From Micavibrio sp. UBA2705 (GTDB lineage Bacteria > Pseudomonadota > Alphaproteobacteria > Micavibrionales > Micavibrionaceae): a DNA stretch of 16,358 bases. A program made the position numbers and the translations under genes. The stretch spans positions 8,946 to 25,303 of the forward strand of contig DELD01000008.1 of the NCBI GenBank assembly GCA_002354205.1, written 5' to 3'. This document shows, one piece after another, positions 1-8,203 of this stretch (its first letter is position 1; each line of letters opens with the position of its first letter). Under the pieces are notes generated by a model. That model worked only from the letters and a program-made list of their open reading frames with translations. It was not told where the DNA came from and made no database searches.

Positions 1-64
1 TTAAACGAGCCAATAATATGGCGCACGTAAGTTTTTAGAAACAGCCAAGGGATATGATATTCCC

Positions 65-517
65 ATGGCGCTTGTAAGTAACGGTCTTGGCGGCGGTTAC
101 GGGCATGATATCCTAAAGCGTTTTCAGCTTGAAGATTTCTTTGCAACCACCGTTTTTCGCGAAGATTACGCCTTTGCCAAGCCATATCCTGACCCGCTTT
201 TACGCGCATTGGATAAAATAGGCCGTCCATTACGCCATGATGATGTGATTTGGTATTTGGGGGATCGTAATAAGGATGTTAAAGCCGCTATGGCTGCGCA
301 TTATTACCTTTCAAGCCGCGAAGATGCCGTGAAGAAGGTTATTCCTTTTGCTTATGAACTGTTCAGTACAGCGTTTTTTGAAGCCGTTAAACAAGGCCTG
401 CCGCAGCGCCATATTATTGGCTCGTTTAAAGAATATATGCATTTACTTGATTCTCTGTATGAAGGCGCAAATACGCAAAAACCTTCATCCCCCATAGGCG
501 ATGAAGCTGAAAAATAA
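65..517 (+). CDS. HAD-superfamily hydrolase, 5' part missing or frameshifted
   Basis: This is the C-terminal part of a haloacid-dehalogenase-type phosphatase. Visible are motif II (LVSNG, residues 3-7), the motif III lysine in AKPYPDP (K39) and the motif IV acidic cluster in YLGDRNKD (D67, D71). Motif I, the DxDxT nucleophile that every active HAD enzyme needs, is absent. The frame stays open upstream of the ATG back to base 17 and encodes GARKFLETAKGYDIP, a good HAD helix leading into motif II, so the ATG at 65 is probably not the real start. Stops at 2-4 and 14-16 block this frame further upstream, while frame +3 is open over bases 3-35. A one-base frameshift near 14-20, real or from sequencing, would explain this. 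The substrate is unknown; phosphoglycolate or nucleotide phosphatase are possible. Family call strong, intactness doubtful. Confidence 0.8.
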   Translation: MALVSNGLGGGYGHDILKRFQLEDFFATTVFREDYAFAKPYPDPLLRALDKIGRPLRHDDVIWYLGDRNKDVKAAMAAHYYLSSREDAVKKVIPFAYELFSTAFFEAVKQGLPQRHIIGSFKEYMHLLDSLYEGANTQKPSSPIGDEAEK

Positions 518-523
518 TCATAT

Positions 524-541
524 GCGCAAAAAACTTTGCGC
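524..541. terminator. Weak hairpin between convergent genes
   Basis: GCGCAAA (524-530) and TTTGCGC (535-541) form a 7-bp stem with a 4-base loop between the HAD gene and the converging minus-strand gene. There is no good T-run on either side, so it is at most a weak bidirectional terminator. Confidence 0.3.
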
Positions 542-548
542 TAAGAAT

Positions 549-812
549 CTATAATTGCGCCAATTTATTGGTATCTGCACCAATAGAATCGTCATTATTC
601 GTGAAATACGCACCAACTTCCTTCGCTGCCCTTTCTGCATCATTTGCAGATAATGTTTCACCACTAATCGCCGCAGATGAAATATCAACGCTATCTTGTA
701 TTGCTGTGCTTGAAGGTTTTGTTCCTGTCGTCGATGCTGATTTCTGCGCATTGGCGTTTTCAAGATTCGTTTTTTGAATTGGCACCCCTGCCAATATCTT
801 AGTTACGTCCAT
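549..812 (-). CDS. Small hypothetical protein, faint FlgM-like flavour
   Basis: An 87-residue polar, Ser/Thr/Ala-rich protein with no signal peptide or membrane segment. The start is well supported: AGAGG sits 6-7 bases before the ATG. The middle carries DSVDISSAA (residues 41-49), reminiscent of the D-x-V-x-(L/I)-S element in FlgM anti-sigma factors and related small flagellar proteins. It is followed by a predicted helix (NDAERAAKEVGAYF) and a C-terminus ending in NKLAQL. That resemblance is short and could be chance, so I assign no function. The gene is monocistronic, convergent with the HAD gene and divergent from guaB. Confidence 0.7.
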   Translation of the reverse strand: MDVTKILAGVPIQKTNLENANAQKSASTTGTKPSSTAIQDSVDISSAAISGETLSANDAERAAKEVGAYFTNNDDSIGADTNKLAQL

Positions 813-1033
813 GATATCCTCTCATGTGCTGATAACTACTAACCATTTCTATGATGATCACGGCGGGGGCGCATATTACTAAGAAATAATATAGCGCTCC
901 CTAACCGTTAAACCATAAACCCTAATAATTCATAGTAACATAAATAAAACAAATAAGCAAAAATCATCTTTACTTTAGATACATATTAACTTAGTAAAAT
1001 ATAGGCAAAATCAAGCAATAAAGGATTTTGCAG

Positions 1034-2536
1034 ATGTCAGATAAAACCACCTCAAAAATACAGCCTATAGTTCAGAGCATTCCTGAGGCCTTAACCTTTG
1101 ATGATGTCCTGCTTATTCCTGGTGAATCTGACGTCCACCCTGCTGATGTACAAACAAAAACACGATTAACAAAAAGCATCAGCCTTGAAATCCCTGTACT
1201 TTCCGCCGCGATGGATACTGTAACAGGCGCAAGAATGGCCATTGCCATGGCGCAAAATGGCGGGCTAGGCATCCTCCACCGTAATATGAGCCCTGACGAA
1301 CAAGCCGCGCGCGTTAAGCGCGTGAAACGTTTTGAATCAGGCATGGTGATGAATCCGATTACGATTTCGCCTGATGAAACCGTTAAAAACGCCTTGGAAT
1401 TAAAACGTCAGCATAATATTTCAGGCTTTCCTGTGACCGAAGATGACGGCACGCTAGTCGGTATTTTGACCAATCGTGATATTCGCTTTGTCGAAAACCT
1501 TGATACGCCAGTGCGCGCATTAATGACCAGAGATAATTTAATCACAGTCACAGCCAACACATCACGCGATGAAGCAAAAAAACTTTTGCAGCAGCACCGC
1601 ATTGAAAAGCTCATCATTGTTGATGAAAAAAAGCGCTGCATTGGCCTGATGACAGTCAAGGATATTGAAAAATCTCACCTTTTCCCCCATGCCAGTAAAG
1701 ATAAAGACGGCAGGCTTCTTGTCGGCGCTGCTGTCGGCACAGGGAACAGCGCGATTGAACGCATAGAGAAAATGGCGGATGTTGGGCTTGATGTTGTGTG
1801 CATCGATACCGCCCACGGTCACGCCCGTAACGTTATTGAAACGGTAGAGCGCACAAAGAAGCTAGGCTATAAGAACTTACAAATCGTTGCAGGGAATATC
1901 GCCACCGCGGGCGCAGCGAAAGCCCTTATTGACGCAGGGGCAGATGCTGTAAAAGTTGGCATAGGCCCAGGGTCAATTTGCACAACGCGCATTGTCGCGG
2001 GTGTCGGCGTACCGCAGCTCAGCGCAATTATGAATGTGGTTGAATATTGCGACACGGTCGATATTCCTGTTATTGCCGATGGCGGCATTAAGTATTCTGG
2101 CGACCTTGCTAAGGCGATTGCCGCGGGCGCAAGCTGCGTAATGATTGGCTCAATGTTTGCCGGCACAGACGAAGCCCCTGGCGAAGTGATCCTTTATCAA
2201 GGGCGTTCATATAAGTCTTACCGCGGCATGGGGTCTGTCGGCGCGATGATGCGCGGCTCGGCGGATCGTTATTTCCAAGGCGGCGTGACAGAGGCACAAA
2301 AACTTGTTCCTGAAGGCATTGAAGGCCGTGTCCCCTATAAAGGTCACGTCACGGCTGTCACCCATCAAATGGTTGGCGGTTTACGTTCATCAATGGGCTA
2401 TGTTGGCGCAGCCACAATTGACGAAATGCAGACAAAAGCGCAATTCGTCCGCATGAGCGGTGCAGGATACCGCGAAAGCCACGTACATGATGTAACGATT
2501 ACAGCAGAAGCGCCCAATTACCGTACAGAAAGTTAG
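1034..2536 (+). CDS. guaB: Inosine-5'-monophosphate dehydrogenase
   Basis: GuaB oxidises IMP to XMP with NAD+, the committed step of GMP synthesis, in the cytosol as a tetramer. The 500-residue length is normal. The N-terminal barrel part starts with EALTFDDVLLIPG (18-30). Two CBS domains (about 105-218, regulatory nucleotide-binding in this family) interrupt the barrel. The catalytic loop is GPGSICTTRIVAG with the nucleophile Cys316. The phosphate-binding IADGGIKYSGD (347-357), the GMGS element (398-401) and the flap Arg412-Tyr413 are all present, so it should be active. I chose the ATG at 1034 because AAGGA at 1021-1025 is 8 bases upstream; the in-frame TTG at 1028 lies too close to that site. 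It appears monocistronic here: no guaA follows, and the next gene has its own candidate promoter. Confidence 0.97.
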   Translation: MSDKTTSKIQPIVQSIPEALTFDDVLLIPGESDVHPADVQTKTRLTKSISLEIPVLSAAMDTVTGARMAIAMAQNGGLGILHRNMSPDEQAARVKRVKRFESGMVMNPITISPDETVKNALELKRQHNISGFPVTEDDGTLVGILTNRDIRFVENLDTPVRALMTRDNLITVTANTSRDEAKKLLQQHRIEKLIIVDEKKRCIGLMTVKDIEKSHLFPHASKDKDGRLLVGAAVGTGNSAIERIEKMADVGLDVVCIDTAHGHARNVIETVERTKKLGYKNLQIVAGNIATAGAAKALIDAGADAVKVGIGPGSICTTRIVAGVGVPQLSAIMNVVEYCDTVDIPVIADGGIKYSGDLAKAIAAGASCVMIGSMFAGTDEAPGEVILYQGRSYKSYRGMGSVGAMMRGSADRYFQGGVTEAQKLVPEGIEGRVPYKGHVTAVTHQMVGGLRSSMGYVGAATIDEMQTKAQFVRMSGAGYRESHVHDVTITAEAPNYRTES

Positions 2537-2552
2537 GCTGCACAAAATTATT

Positions 2553-2581
2553 TTGACATATGACAAAAAGATTTGTATCAG
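2553..2581 (+). promoter_or_regulatory. Candidate sigma-70 promoter for the 131-residue gene
   Basis: A perfect TTGACA (2553-2558), a 17-base spacer and TATCAG (2576-2581, 4 of 6) lie just after the guaB stop. Transcription would begin near 2588, giving a short leader before the ATG at 2612. Confidence 0.5.
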
Positions 2582-2611
2582 TAAGTCATAAAAATAATAA
2601 AGAGGCATAAG

Positions 2612-3007
2612 ATGTTTTTCACAGGGTTACGGTCAGCGTTTTTAAAATCAACAGGTTTTCGCAGCGCGGGATATATTACGCATGATGATGCCAAAGGGAT
2701 CTCAACCATGAACTGGTTAGAAGCTTCTTACAATTCTGACATCAAAGCGTGGCAGATCAAAGATGCTGCGCGCATCAGCAGCGATACAGGCGGACTTTCT
2801 GAAATATTTTATAAATCTGCCCATAGCGCCCTGACATTTAAAGATGCCGTCAAAACCCTGCAAGATTTTGAGCAGCAAAAGCGCGATCCAAAAAACACAA
2901 GCACATGGCCTTTCGACCGCAACTTGCATGATGCTGAATCCATTTTAAAAGACCAGAAATACAGCCTGCGCCACAAAATCATGAATATTGGGCTTCCAAA
3001 ACTGTAA
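2612..3007 (+). CDS. Hypothetical protein, 131 residues
   Basis: I do not recognise this protein. It is soluble-looking, slightly basic, and has no signal peptide, membrane segment or cysteine motif. The first 20 residues contain a short amphipathic stretch (FFTGLRSAFLKSTGFRSAGY), and the rest is mixed helical and polar (SALTFKDAVKTLQDFEQQ at about 73-90). The start is supported by AAAGAGG a few bases upstream of ATG. It lies between guaB and the MscS-type channel gene, with a candidate TTGACA promoter in front, so it is probably transcribed on its own. Codon use looks like that of its neighbours. Confidence 0.75.
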   Translation: MFFTGLRSAFLKSTGFRSAGYITHDDAKGISTMNWLEASYNSDIKAWQIKDAARISSDTGGLSEIFYKSAHSALTFKDAVKTLQDFEQQKRDPKNTSTWPFDRNLHDAESILKDQKYSLRHKIMNIGLPKL

Positions 3008-3030
3008 TATAAAAAAATTTTTCTACCATC

Positions 3031-3059
3031 TTGCGATTCATTCCCTTGCCCTTTATGTT
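3031..3059 (+). promoter_or_regulatory. Possible promoter for the MscS-family gene
   Basis: TTGCGA (3031-3036), a 17-base spacer and TATGTT (3054-3059) each match 4 of 6 consensus bases, upstream of the ATG at 3093. Position is right but the match is modest. Confidence 0.3.
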
Positions 3060-3092
3060 AGCCTTAAATTAGCAACATAAAAGAGCATCACG

Positions 3093-4247
3093 ATGAACTA
3101 TACAGCCTCACAATTATGGGACCACACAAGAACAGTCTGGCAAGATGGCCTTTTTGGCGTTGATATCGGGCGCATAGTCATTGCTCTTGCCATTCTATTC
3201 GGCTTTATGTTGCTGCGCGGCCTATTTAGCCGTTATGTTCTTGCTAAGCTACATAAATTAAGTGAAAAAACAGCAAATCTTTATGATGACAAAATTATTG
3301 ATGCACTGAGCCCGCCAATCCGCTTCGTCCCGTTACTGATTGGTATATTCGTTGCAGGGCATTATGCCGGCTTGGATGAAAAATTCCCTGATATATTCTC
3401 ACGCGTGACGCGCTCGCTGATTGCCTTTACAATATTCTGGGGCTTATATCGTGTTATTTCACCGCTTTCCCATGCGTTTAAACGCTTAGAACAGATTTTA
3501 ACGCCGACTATGGTGCAATGGCTGTTTAAATTCCTTGCTGTCATGGTTATCTTCCTTGGCTCTGCGATTATTCTTGAAATTTGGGGCATTAAAGTCGGCC
3601 CTCTTCTCGCTGGCCTTGGTATTTTGGGTGCCGCTATTGCCTTTGGCGCGCAGGATCTGTTTAAAAACTTACTGGGTGGCATTACTATTCTGGCTGAACA
3701 AAAATTCCATCCAGGGGACTGGATCAAAGTTGACGGCGTTGTTGAAGGCACTGTTGATTCAATTGGTTTTCGCTCCACACAGGTACGCCGCTTTGATAAA
3801 GCGCCCGTGCAAGTGCCAAATTCTACATTGTCAGATGCTGCCATAACCAATTTCTCACGCATGACCAACCGCCGTATTTACTGGAAAATCGGCGTGGTTT
3901 ACGGTACAAGCGTCGATCAATTAAAAATCATCCGCGATGGCATTAGTGATTATTTGAAAAACAGTGATGATATCGAACAGCCGCCGAAAGTCGCGCAGTT
4001 TGTCCGCGTTGATGCATTTAACGATAGCTCTATCGACTTTATGATTTACACCTTTACCAAAACAACGGATTGGGGTGAGTGGCTGAAAGTCAAAGAAGAA
4101 TTCGCATTCTTTATCAAAGAACTGGTTGAGGAAAAAGCAGGCACAGGATTCGCCTTCCCAAGCACATCTATTTACGTAGAATCAATGCCCGACGCAGATG
4201 CGCCAGAAACGTTCGTGCCGCCAAGCGCAACAAACGACGCAGCTTAA
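3093..4247 (+). CDS. MscS-family mechanosensitive ion channel
   Basis: An inner-membrane channel of the small-conductance mechanosensitive family, which opens under membrane tension to release solutes in hypo-osmotic shock. At 384 residues it is longer than E. coli MscS (286) because it has extra N-terminal membrane helices. Hydrophobic segments are at about 24-45, 75-92, 107-124 and 140-163, then the pore-lining TM3 region (168-198), rich in Gly/Ala (GLGILGAAIAFGAQDLFKN). Next comes the beta domain signature, FHPGDWIKVDGVVEGTVDSI (205-224), and PNSTLSDAAITNFSR (242-256). The C-terminus forms the mixed alpha/beta vestibule domain and ends in a Pro/Ala-rich tail. AAGAG about 7 bases before the ATG supports the start. 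It is probably its own transcription unit. The specific subtype (YnaI- or YbdG-like versus MscS) cannot be fixed from sequence alone. Confidence 0.93.
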   Translation: MNYTASQLWDHTRTVWQDGLFGVDIGRIVIALAILFGFMLLRGLFSRYVLAKLHKLSEKTANLYDDKIIDALSPPIRFVPLLIGIFVAGHYAGLDEKFPDIFSRVTRSLIAFTIFWGLYRVISPLSHAFKRLEQILTPTMVQWLFKFLAVMVIFLGSAIILEIWGIKVGPLLAGLGILGAAIAFGAQDLFKNLLGGITILAEQKFHPGDWIKVDGVVEGTVDSIGFRSTQVRRFDKAPVQVPNSTLSDAAITNFSRMTNRRIYWKIGVVYGTSVDQLKIIRDGISDYLKNSDDIEQPPKVAQFVRVDAFNDSSIDFMIYTFTKTTDWGEWLKVKEEFAFFIKELVEEKAGTGFAFPSTSIYVESMPDADAPETFVPPSATNDAA

Positions 4248-4274
4248 AAGCGAATATACCAAACAGACGCTTTT
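4246..4274 (+). terminator. Weak hairpin after the channel gene
   Basis: AAAAGCG (4246-4252) pairs with CGCTTTT (4268-4274) across a 15-base loop, overlapping the stop codon of the channel gene. The T-run is only four bases, so any termination is weak. Confidence 0.3.
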
Positions 4275-4334
4275 ACGTGATTAACTCTGCCGCGGCGCTT
4301 GCCCGCGCGGGGCGATAACTGCTAGTAATAGACC

Positions 4335-7205
4335 ATGTCCATCACCGAAGCATTACATGCTGAAAATAACGGCGCGCGGGATAGTTATATGCCCGACATC
4401 AAGCTGCCCCATATCCCTGCGATATGGGCAACGCATAGCGCTGTGCATGTGCTGACCGTTGAAGGTGAGGTTAAAGCCTATCCACTTTCGCAGGCAATGC
4501 AGATTTTACATGGTAAAGCTGTGCTTGTTTGCCATGCGCCATATACGTTGAAACGTTTGCCGCGCCTTAAAGTACAATGTTTTGACTTGCTTGATTTATA
4601 TGCATTTGTTGAACCTATTGAACCTTTAGTGCCAACGCCGCACGGGCTTGCCATCGCGCTTGGTCTTGATGCCCCCCAAACGCCCGATGATTATCTCATG
4701 AGCATGGTCGAAGCCGTGCCCGCTTTGCTTGAACGCCTCGCCGCGCTTTCTCTGCCTGAGCGTATTCAGCTCGCTAAACTTGCCGCCGCCATGGGGCTTA
4801 AAGGGCGTGGCTGGGCATGGAGCGAAAGCGTCTGCGCGGCGCTTGGCTGCCCTTATGATCCGCGCGTTGATATAAAAATGCCAGAAGTCGTGGATTGGGA
4901 TAATTTCGCTGAATGGGAAGACGTGCCGCCCATGCCGCCGCCGGATAGTTACCCCGTAACGGGTGAGGAAAGCCGTGAACGCCTTAATGCGCTGCTCGCA
5001 CGTAAAGACACACAAACCATAACCCGCATCGCGCAGCAAAGCTACACAACGCAGGCCAGCGCCGCGTTTTCACCAATTAAAGAAGAAGGCCAGCCCAATA
5101 TTGTTTTGGCAGAAGCAGGCACAGGGACAGGAAAAACCCTCGGCTACCTTGCCCCCGCAAGCGTTTACGCCGAAAAGAATAAGGCGCAAATATGGGTATC
5201 TACCTTTACCCGTAATTTACAAAAGCAAATATCAGAAGATTTAGAATTGCTCTACCCCGAAGAAATACAACGTAAAAACTTAACGGCTGTGCGCAAAGGC
5301 CGCGAGAATTATTTGTGTATGCTGAATTTAGAAGATGCAACAAAATCCTTGCCTCTATCGAATAACATGACGCAGGCGGTCGGCTTTGGCCTGATGCTCC
5401 GCTGGGCAATGAAGACAGAAGATGGCGACCTTACAGGCGGCGGTTATCATGGCTGGCTTGGTGGACTATTTGGTCATGCGAATACCCGCGGCCTATCTGA
5501 TCGGCGCGGTGAATGTATTTATTCCGCCTGTTCACATTACCGACGCTGTTTTGTTGAGAAAAATGTCCGCAGCGCCAAACAAGCCTCTATCGTGATCGCT
5601 AATCATGCTTTGGTCATGATTAACATGGCGGCCTCGGCGGACCCTAGCGCCCTGCCGCCGCGTTATATTTTTGATGAAGGACATCACTTACTCAGCAGCG
5701 CAGATAGTGCATTTAGCGCCAATATTTCAGGGCAGGAATGTTTTGATTTGCGCCTATGGCTGCGCGGGCCGGAAGGTGGAAAGAAACGCCGCGCGCGAGG
5801 TTTGCAAAAACGCTGTGAAGATTTGCTGCCTAATGCCGCCGCCGAACAAGCCCTGCAAAGCGCCCTTGCCGCCGCAAGCTTACTGCCCAATGAGGGCTGG
5901 TTACAGCGCCTGCGCAGTGATGCGCCGCAAGGCCCTTTTGAAGAATTTTTAAGCGCGCTTGCCAAACAGGTTTATGCACGCACGCCAAATCAAAAAAGCA
6001 GTTATTACAGTATCGAATGTACGCCTTTCCCGCTTGCTGAAGGCCTTATAGACAAAATCAACGCATTAAAAACAACCGTGGTGCAAATGCAGCGCCCCTT
6101 ACTGACGCTGATTGAAGAATTTGATGCCAAACTGGTCAATGATGCTGATAGCCTTGGCACAGAAACGCGCCAGCGTATTGAGGCGCTAATCGTCAGCCTA
6201 GAGCGCCGCGCGAAAATCATGCTGAAAAACTGGCTGGATATGTTGGATGCGCTCCGCCGCAAAGAAGACACGTTATCGAATGATAATTACACGCCACAGA
6301 AAACGTCAATGGGCGGTGAAAGCGACACGGTGGACTGGTTTGAAGTTAGCCGCATTGATGGGCAAGATTTTGATTGCGGCTATTTCCGCCATTACACAGA
6401 CCCGTTAAAGCCATTTTCTGATGTTATCCGCGCCCATGCGCAAGGGATTCTCATTACCTCTGCGACTTTGACCGATCAAGACGATAAAAATCATGATGAA
6501 AACTCAGACATCGAAAAACAGCGTTGGTTTGATGCCTACGCCCATAGCGGCGCGCGTCACATGGATAAGTTCGCCCAGCATAGCGCCTATGAATCGCCGT
6601 TTGATTACAAAGCATCCACCAAAGTTTTGGTGATTAATGACGTTAATAAAAACGACCTTGATCAAGTAGCGGCGGCCTATGAGTTATTGTTTAAAGCCTC
6701 TGGCGGCGGCGCGCTTGGCCTATTCACCGCTATACAGCGCCTAAAAGCTGTGCATAGCCGCATTGCGCCGAACATTGAAAATGCGGGACTTACCCTTTAT
6801 GGGCAGCATGTGGACGCAATGGAATCAGGCACATTAATTGATATTTTCCGCGCTGAAGAAAAAAGCTGTTTGCTCGGCACTGATGCGGTACGGGATGGGG
6901 TCGATATTCCGGGTAAATCATTACAGTTACTGGTTTATGACCGTGTCCCGTGGCCACGGCCAAACTTACTGCATAAAGCGCGGCGTGAAGCATTTGGCCA
7001 GCGCGCCTATGATGAACGCAGCGCCCGCATGAAAATCAAACAAGCCTATGGCCGCCTCATCCGACACGAGCAAGATAAAGGCGTATTTGTCATGTTAGAT
7101 AACGCCCTGCCCACTCGCCTAACTACCGCCTTTCCTGAAGGGGTAGACGTACAGCGTGTTGGCATTGCTGAAGCAGGGAAGGTCATCGCGGGATTCTTAA
7201 CATAA
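4335..7205 (+). CDS. DinG/XPD-type iron-sulfur ATP-dependent DNA helicase
   Basis: A 956-residue superfamily-2 helicase of the DinG/XPD/Rad3 group, expected to unwind DNA 5'-3' in repair or in clearing replication blocks. The Walker A motif is EAGTGTGKT (260-268). Four cysteines placed as in the family iron-sulfur domain are C328 (NYLC), C394, C399 and C405. The Walker B/DEAH equivalent is DEGH (447-450). Later come LITSATLT, then the C-terminal RecA-like domain with GTDAVRDGVDIPGKS and QAYGRLIRHEQDKG (motif VI). The first 240 or so residues lack helicase motifs. They resemble the N-terminal region of long alphaproteobacterial homologues, with FDLLDLYAFVEP and PTPHGLAIALGL suggesting a degenerate DnaQ-like exonuclease fold without obvious catalytic acids (inference). 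No clear Shine-Dalgarno precedes the ATG. It is shorter at the C-end of the linker than nothing obvious in the family; all core motifs are present. Confidence 0.93.
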   Translation: MSITEALHAENNGARDSYMPDIKLPHIPAIWATHSAVHVLTVEGEVKAYPLSQAMQILHGKAVLVCHAPYTLKRLPRLKVQCFDLLDLYAFVEPIEPLVPTPHGLAIALGLDAPQTPDDYLMSMVEAVPALLERLAALSLPERIQLAKLAAAMGLKGRGWAWSESVCAALGCPYDPRVDIKMPEVVDWDNFAEWEDVPPMPPPDSYPVTGEESRERLNALLARKDTQTITRIAQQSYTTQASAAFSPIKEEGQPNIVLAEAGTGTGKTLGYLAPASVYAEKNKAQIWVSTFTRNLQKQISEDLELLYPEEIQRKNLTAVRKGRENYLCMLNLEDATKSLPLSNNMTQAVGFGLMLRWAMKTEDGDLTGGGYHGWLGGLFGHANTRGLSDRRGECIYSACSHYRRCFVEKNVRSAKQASIVIANHALVMINMAASADPSALPPRYIFDEGHHLLSSADSAFSANISGQECFDLRLWLRGPEGGKKRRARGLQKRCEDLLPNAAAEQALQSALAAASLLPNEGWLQRLRSDAPQGPFEEFLSALAKQVYARTPNQKSSYYSIECTPFPLAEGLIDKINALKTTVVQMQRPLLTLIEEFDAKLVNDADSLGTETRQRIEALIVSLERRAKIMLKNWLDMLDALRRKEDTLSNDNYTPQKTSMGGESDTVDWFEVSRIDGQDFDCGYFRHYTDPLKPFSDVIRAHAQGILITSATLTDQDDKNHDENSDIEKQRWFDAYAHSGARHMDKFAQHSAYESPFDYKASTKVLVINDVNKNDLDQVAAAYELLFKASGGGALGLFTAIQRLKAVHSRIAPNIENAGLTLYGQHVDAMESGTLIDIFRAEEKSCLLGTDAVRDGVDIPGKSLQLLVYDRVPWPRPNLLHKARREAFGQRAYDERSARMKIKQAYGRLIRHEQDKGVFVMLDNALPTRLTTAFPEGVDVQRVGIAEAGKVIAGFLT

Positions 7206-7276
7206 TTAATCACCTATTAAGTTTTTTATTGTAGCATCTTCAATAGAATAAGAATTTATAAATCTGGGGCATGATA

Positions 7277-8062
7277 ATGAGTGACGATTTAAAACAAAAG
7301 ATTCAGACTGATTTTTGTACAGCGGAACATGAGAGCATCTATAGCGATGCACTCAAAGACACAATCAACACTATAGAGCAAGCGGCCTATGATTGTGATT
7401 GGTCAGTTACGCTCGGCAAGGCGCTCGAACACGGTGACGGCGCTATGCGGCACACCATAGCGCTAATAACATATGATAAGGCCGGTGAGCTTAGTGAGGA
7501 CTACACACCAACCCCGAAAATGCAGCAGCATTTAGAGGCGCTAAAAGCAGAACATAATTTTAAGGAAGCACAGATTCGCGTAGTCGTTTCTACGCTTAGT
7601 CTTGACCGACATGTCAAGATTAACTTTGACTTTGATGCCGACACCCTTAACCCCGCGACAAAGAAAGCAGCATTAGAAAATTTAGCGCAAGATCGCAAAG
7701 AACGGTTTAGCGCGCCAGAGTACCAAGAACTAGAAGAAAAAATTAGCGAACAACTACATGGTGAAGCTTTAAGCGCAAAAATTGAAGATGGTCACGCAAA
7801 AGGGTGGGATAAGAACCGGTATAACGTATTAAGACTTAAAGACAATCAGGTCAAAACGGATACGGCCGAGTATTTAAACCACGCATCACCTGCTTTTGCG
7901 AAGTTTAGGGAACAGCAGCAAGAAAAGGGCATGCATGATGTGTGCGCTGTCATAGATGCGCCGCATGCAGATTTTTATGTCTTTGCAGAAGTTGCGTTTG
8001 TGCCGCCAAAGCCACAAAATTCAGGCCTGTGGGATCGTTTAAAAGAAAAAATCAGCCCCTAA
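7277..8062 (+). CDS. Hypothetical protein, 261 residues
   Basis: I do not recognise this protein. It is acidic to neutral, cytosolic-looking and without a signal peptide or membrane segment. The first half alternates hydrophobic strands with helices (IRVVVSTLSLDRHVKINFDF around residues 100-119). The second half is charged and helical (EYQELEEKISEQLHGEALSA) and ends in a basic SGLWDRLKEKISP tail. I chose the second ATG (7277) because GGGG at 7266-7269 lies 7 bases upstream; the first ATG (7271) is only one base from it. It follows the helicase by 71 bases and precedes a hairpin terminator near 8147-8174. Nothing around it indicates a role. Confidence 0.8.
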   Translation: MSDDLKQKIQTDFCTAEHESIYSDALKDTINTIEQAAYDCDWSVTLGKALEHGDGAMRHTIALITYDKAGELSEDYTPTPKMQQHLEALKAEHNFKEAQIRVVVSTLSLDRHVKINFDFDADTLNPATKKAALENLAQDRKERFSAPEYQELEEKISEQLHGEALSAKIEDGHAKGWDKNRYNVLRLKDNQVKTDTAEYLNHASPAFAKFREQQQEKGMHDVCAVIDAPHADFYVFAEVAFVPPKPQNSGLWDRLKEKISP

Positions 8063-8146
8063 TGAATATATAAACTATAAGCTTGTCAGCATAAGGCTCT
8101 AAAAGCCTTACGCACTTCCCTATCCGCAAGATTATTAATACAATAA

Positions 8147-8174
8147 AAAACGCCGCATTTTCATGCAGCGTTTT
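8147..8174 (-). terminator. Intrinsic terminator after the 43-residue gene, possibly bidirectional
   Basis: AAAACGC-C-GCA (8147-8157) pairs with TGC-A-GCGTTTT (8164-8174) with one mismatch and a 6-base loop. On the minus strand it is followed by six T residues, serving the 43-residue gene. On the plus strand the four-T tail could also help end transcripts from the 261-residue gene. Confidence 0.75.
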
Positions 8175-8203
8175 ACATCTTGAATAAGGTTATCAGCATT
8201 TAT

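Noticed and set aside
1028..1033. TTG start for guaB two codons before the ATG
   Set aside because: It is only two bases from the AAGGA ribosome site; the ATG at 1034 has correct spacing.
3362..3868. 168-codon open frame on the minus strand inside the MscS-family gene
   Set aside because: It is antisense to a well-conserved pore and beta domain, has no ribosome site and shows a low-complexity Arg/Pro/Ser make-up typical of a shadow frame.
4290..4310. GC-rich palindromic stretch before the helicase gene, considered as an operator or RNA element
   Set aside because: Only a 5-base pairing is convincing, and nothing matches a known riboswitch or leader.
4626..5039. 137-codon minus-strand open frame within the helicase gene
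   Set aside because: It is antisense to the helicase N-terminal region, with no expression signals and Arg/His-rich shadow composition.
8092..8110. TAAGGCT/AGCCTTA hairpin after the 261-residue gene
   Set aside because: The stem is AT-rich and no T-run follows; the hairpin at 8147-8174 is a better terminator.
8063..8203. Search for a tRNA gene or attachment site bordering the phage-linked region
   Set aside because: No cloverleaf, CCA end or direct repeat was found by eye here or elsewhere in the window, so no attachment site is claimed.
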